A DNA stretch of 50,182 nt from an uncultured Clostridia bacterium (GTDB taxonomy: Bacteria; Bacillota; Clostridia; TANB77; CAG-508), in assembly GCA_948468225.1 (NCBI GenBank), contig CAOKHH010000010.1, forward strand, positions 1-50,182, written 5' to 3'. A program made the position numbers and the translations under genes. Below, piece after piece: positions 47,203-50,182 of this stretch. The stretch's first letter is position 1, and each line of letters begins with the position of its first letter. Below the pieces are notes generated by a model that did no database searches, was not told where the DNA came from, and saw only the letters and a program-made list of their open reading frames with translations.

Positions 47203-50059
47203 TTATTGGATTCCATATACTTTATTGGATAATTCTTTTAGTTGTACATCAGATGATAAACAAACTACTGGTCGAAAACCAAAATCAGTATAATAATCAT
47301 AATAATAATATCCAGATAAATACTTAAGTGTATAATCCGTAGCTCCAACATAAATAGACTGATAATGTGGAGATGCAATCCAATATCCTCTAGCTTTAGT
47401 AGTATCATTCATATATATATTATTTAATTCTTTTACAACTGGAACATTTGTTAAATAGTTAGTATATGAACCATTACTCCATTTTAATTGATATCCATTT
47501 TCATCCATCTGTTCACATTCTATTCCTATTTCATGTGTTTTACTATATGATTTACAATACATTTCAAATGTTGGTCCTCCTATTGCATACTCTGCATTCT
47601 CTCCTGCGAATTTACTCCAAGCTAATGTATCTATCATATACGCTACCGCTTTTATATTATTATTAGTGCTATCTGGATATTTATTTACCCATTTTATCCA
47701 TTTATCAGCTACTTTTTTAGCTTTTCTATTATTTATTATCCAGTCACTTCCAGAATAACAACCTACTATATCTGCAAAATTTGCATAATATGTTCCTCTT
47801 TTATTTAATTCTGTTCCAGACACTATTGCTTCTGTGCTTGTTGCTGGTAAGTTTGCATTTGGTACAAAATCATCTGCTATTAAGTATATATTAGTTTCAT
47901 CTGCATAAAATATTCTCCATTTCATTTCATTTTCTGTACCTTTAAGTTCTTCCGAAACAGGGCATACATATCCTTTTACTTCTGCCCCATACATATTTGC
48001 TGTTACACCATTTGCAAAAAATGGGAATCTTACTTTCACTTTTAATTTTATCTCATTTTGATTATTATCTATTACTGTAAATACATAATCTCCTTCTTTT
48101 TCTATTTTTTTATTTGCTGTTAATGAGTTAGTATTTAATATAGTTCCATCTGTATCTAGTATTTCTTTTATTCCATATTCTGTGTGTATTACTTTTATAT
48201 CTATACTTCGTTCCACTTCATCATATTTTGCTTCTGCTTTTAATGCTGAAATAATTTTATATGTTTGTTCTTCTCCTTCTACAATTTCATTTTTTTGTAA
48301 CTCTATTCCTTCATTTAAGCACACTATTGGTCGAAATCCTATATTTCCGCGTTCCATAAGCATTATAATATGTACCATGGAAATCTCCATTTGAATGAGA
48401 TCGTAGAATAAATGTATCAGCACCTGTTACTGGAGATCCAATCCACATACCTGATGCATGAGAAACATCACTTTTTACATATATACTATTGAACTCATCT
48501 GTTGGTAGTTCCCCTATATGAATAACAGGATTACTATCCCATATCATTTGATAGCCGACTGAACTTGAATTACCATCGAATTCTATATATCTATTTGGAT
48601 GTGTTACTTTATATGATGCACAAAATAACTCTAATGTTGGTCCTCCTATCGCATATTCTGCTTCACTTCCTGCAAACTTTTCTCCCCATATATTTGTATC
48701 CATCATATATGTTGTTGCTTTTATATTAGTATTAGTACTATCCGGATATGCAGTTACCCAATTTAACCATTTTATTGCATTTTCATCTGTATTTTTTATA
48801 ATCCACTCTGAACCTGTATACTCATTTATTACCGGTGTTAACTCTGCACTATAATTACCTTGTTTTGCTAAAGCTGTTCCGCCTGCACTTATTGGCAAAT
48901 TATTATATGGTACATAGTCATCTGCTATCAAATATATATTTTTTTTATCTTTATAGAAAATTCTCCACTTTAAATCATAATATTCTCCATCTGCATTACA
49001 CTGATAATTAGTCACTAATTTTCCATAGCATTTTGGTATTATTCCTGATACAATTACTTTTCGTATATTACCCTCCATATCTATTATTATAAATGAATAT
49101 GTTGAATCATATAATTCTTTATCTCCTGTATCTGCATATATTATTCCATTTTCTTCTGTAAATTTTAATTCATTACCTTTTTCATCTAATATTCTTGCTA
49201 TTCCATTTTTGGTATATGTAGTTTCTATTTTAATTTTTTCTTCTTGTTCATTGTAGTATGCTTTTGATTTTATTGGCTCTGTTTCATTTGTGTTTATTAT
49301 TTGTAAAATTATACGATTAGTATTTGATACATCATCAATTATGGAGCTAATCTGTACTCCTGCAATTATTGATATGTCTCCTTTTGTTATTTGCCTTGGT
49401 TTTGTGTTAGCTATAAAGCCATATATTCCCTCTTCATTGTTCATTTCATCTATTATTCCATTCGTGTCATCAAGTATATCAACACTTATCCATACACCAG
49501 CTAATGATAAATCTGGTATTCTTTCATTTTCTATCTTATATGTAAACATTTCTGGTAAATTCCAAGTTCCACTTACTGTGTAACAGTTCTTTATGTATAT
49601 AATTTCACCATTACTATTATATGCAAAACGTGGTATCCACATATAAATAGTACCTAAATCTTTCGGTCGGACAGAGGCGTCCGCCCCTACAAGTTTTGAT
49701 GCTAATTGGTCATCTGTTATACCTTGTTCTAGTTCAGATTTATAGTATCCGTCGTTTAACATTATGTATGCTGGTTGGCCTTTTGAATAATCGTACCAAT
49801 TGTTTTTATCAGCTATTTTCCAATAACCATTTTCATATTTTATTGGTATCATTCCTGCAGATATTGTAGGTACTATCTTTGATGGCTCTTGCACTGCATT
49901 TGTTATGTCATATTCTATTTTCTCTATTGTTGTTGAATATTCTGCTGTTGCAATCATTTGCATTGGTGAAATTCTTTTTGGTTTTATAAATATTAGTGCC
50001 AATATTCCTATAATTATCAATGCTAATATAATCAACAATATTATTTTTTTCTTTTGCAT
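47203..50059 (-). CDS. Surface-anchored protein with duplicated lectin-like domain, with +1 CGG recoding site
   Basis: A 951-aa protein, one gene after recoding. Residues 5-26 (KIILLIILALIIIGILALIF) are an N-terminal membrane anchor, and no sortase motif is seen. After a mixed N-terminal part come two similar blocks of about 250 residues: block 1 LKWRIFYKDKKNIYLIADDY, YPDSTNTNIKATTYMMD, EYAIGGPTLELFCASY, ending GNIGFRPIVCL; block 2 MKWRIFYADETNIYLIADDF, YPDSTNNNIKAVAYMID, EYAIGGPTFEMYCKSY, ending DFGFRPVVCL. A Big-like linker (about 575-680) lies between. The domain recalls DUF6273-type or formylglycine/lectin-like folds. The join needs a +1 shift at CGG 48349 after ACG. AGGAGG precedes the ATG. 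A GC-rich repeat (copy 13) adds LVGADASVRPK near residue 125. Function is unknown, perhaps adhesion. Confidence 0.82.
48347..48349 (-). other. CGG +1 recoding site in the surface protein gene
   Basis: Reverse-strand context ACG-CGG-AAA, 570 codons after the ATG. Skipping the C gives YGTGNIGFRPIVCL, matching the end of the second block (DFGFRPVVCL); unshifted, the chain stops 11 codons later. Confidence 0.8.
49665..49692 (+). repeat. GC-rich dispersed repeat, copy 13, inside the surface protein gene
   Basis: GGTCGGAC and GTCCGCC arms around AGAGGC, then CCTACAA. It reads LVGADASVRPK in the surface protein frame. Confidence 0.85.
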
Positions 50060-50078
50060 ATGTATTCCTCCTTACGAC

Positions 50079-50129
50079 AAAAAAACACAATATTTAATGT
50101 GTATAAAAAATACACATAAATATTGTGTT
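50079..50129 (-). terminator. Hairpin and T-run directly before the surface protein start
   Basis: On the reverse strand AACACAATATTTATGTGTA pairs almost perfectly with TACACATTAAATATTGTGTT around a T-rich loop and is followed by seven T, then by AGGAGG and the ATG at 50059. It ends an upstream transcript or acts as an attenuator in the leader. The remaining bases to 50182 show nothing else beyond a short GT run at the very end. Confidence 0.75.
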
Positions 50130-50182
50130 ATCTATGTTTTTATTTATTTTTTCAGTTTCTAGGCTACATAATGTGTGTGTGT

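Noticed and set aside
47203..50059. Diversity-generating retroelement
   Set aside because: No reverse transcriptase or template repeat is in the window; the variable segments alone do not prove it.

Overview
The window is low-GC DNA, mostly rich in A and T, with Firmicutes gene content: secA, mfd, ricT-holB, a WalRK-like pair, the sporulation membrane protein YlbJ, a 2[4Fe-4S] ferredoxin and a NodB deacetylase. Strong GGAGG-type ribosome binding sites and a low-GC codon bias (AGA for Arg) suggest an anaerobic, spore-forming-lineage clostridium, probably gut-associated. The genus cannot be told from the sequence.

Main observation: in the native-looking genes, every in-frame CGG codon I found sits exactly where the reading frame must move by +1. 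There are 12 such sites in seven genes: a TrmH/SpoU methyltransferase, mfd, ylbJ (three), a WalK-like kinase, an ndvB-like cyclic glucan synthase (three), an HD-GYP response regulator (two) and a surface protein. At each site, skipping the C and reading the next three bases as Gly (GGA, GGC or GGG) restores a full-length, family-typical protein. By hand count I found no native gene with CGG in frame as plain Arg. The phase is correct at 12 of 12 sites and the upstream codon varies, so random indels or ordinary sequencing error explain this poorly. I infer that CGG is unassigned or hungry here and that CGGN is decoded as Gly by +1 frameshifting or a four-base tRNA. Counter-evidence: three or four compositionally foreign genes (ABC exporter, purC, a 48-aa ORF) carry CGG read as Arg.

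Layout. 1-2.3 kb: edge of a mobile element, with a partial RhuM gene and a tyrosine integrase broken at an A8 tract. 2.4-5.1 kb: secA. 5.2-6.8 kb: a membrane-anchored DUF1980-like protein, then a decayed type III toxin-antitoxin locus (promoter, three hairpin repeats, terminator, truncated toxN) flanked by an 80-bp direct repeat of the preceding gene's 3' end, then a GC-richer mini-ORF. 6.8-12.6 kb: trmH-like gene, mfd, ylbJ. 12.6-20.9 kb: GltD-like oxidoreductase, M18 aminopeptidase, double-OB SSB-like protein, NodB deacetylase, ferredoxin, ricT, holB, signal peptidase I. 20.9-23.2 kb: WalRK-like pair. 23.4-31.6 kb: one 2720-aa cyclic glucan synthase gene with three recoding sites. 31.7-35.1 kb: plus-strand island with an ABC exporter, an unknown protein and purC. 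35.1-45.8 kb: HD-GYP regulator, 7TM histidine kinase and a two-module NRPS with a terminal reductase. 45.9-50.1 kb: MtaD-type deaminase and a surface protein with a duplicated lectin-like C-terminal domain.

A family of about 30-bp GC-rich palindromic repeats ending in CCCCTACAAT is scattered through the window (13 copies). Six lie inside genes, where they encode extra peptides without stop codons. Two 150-bp elements with long terminal inverted repeats lie between genes.
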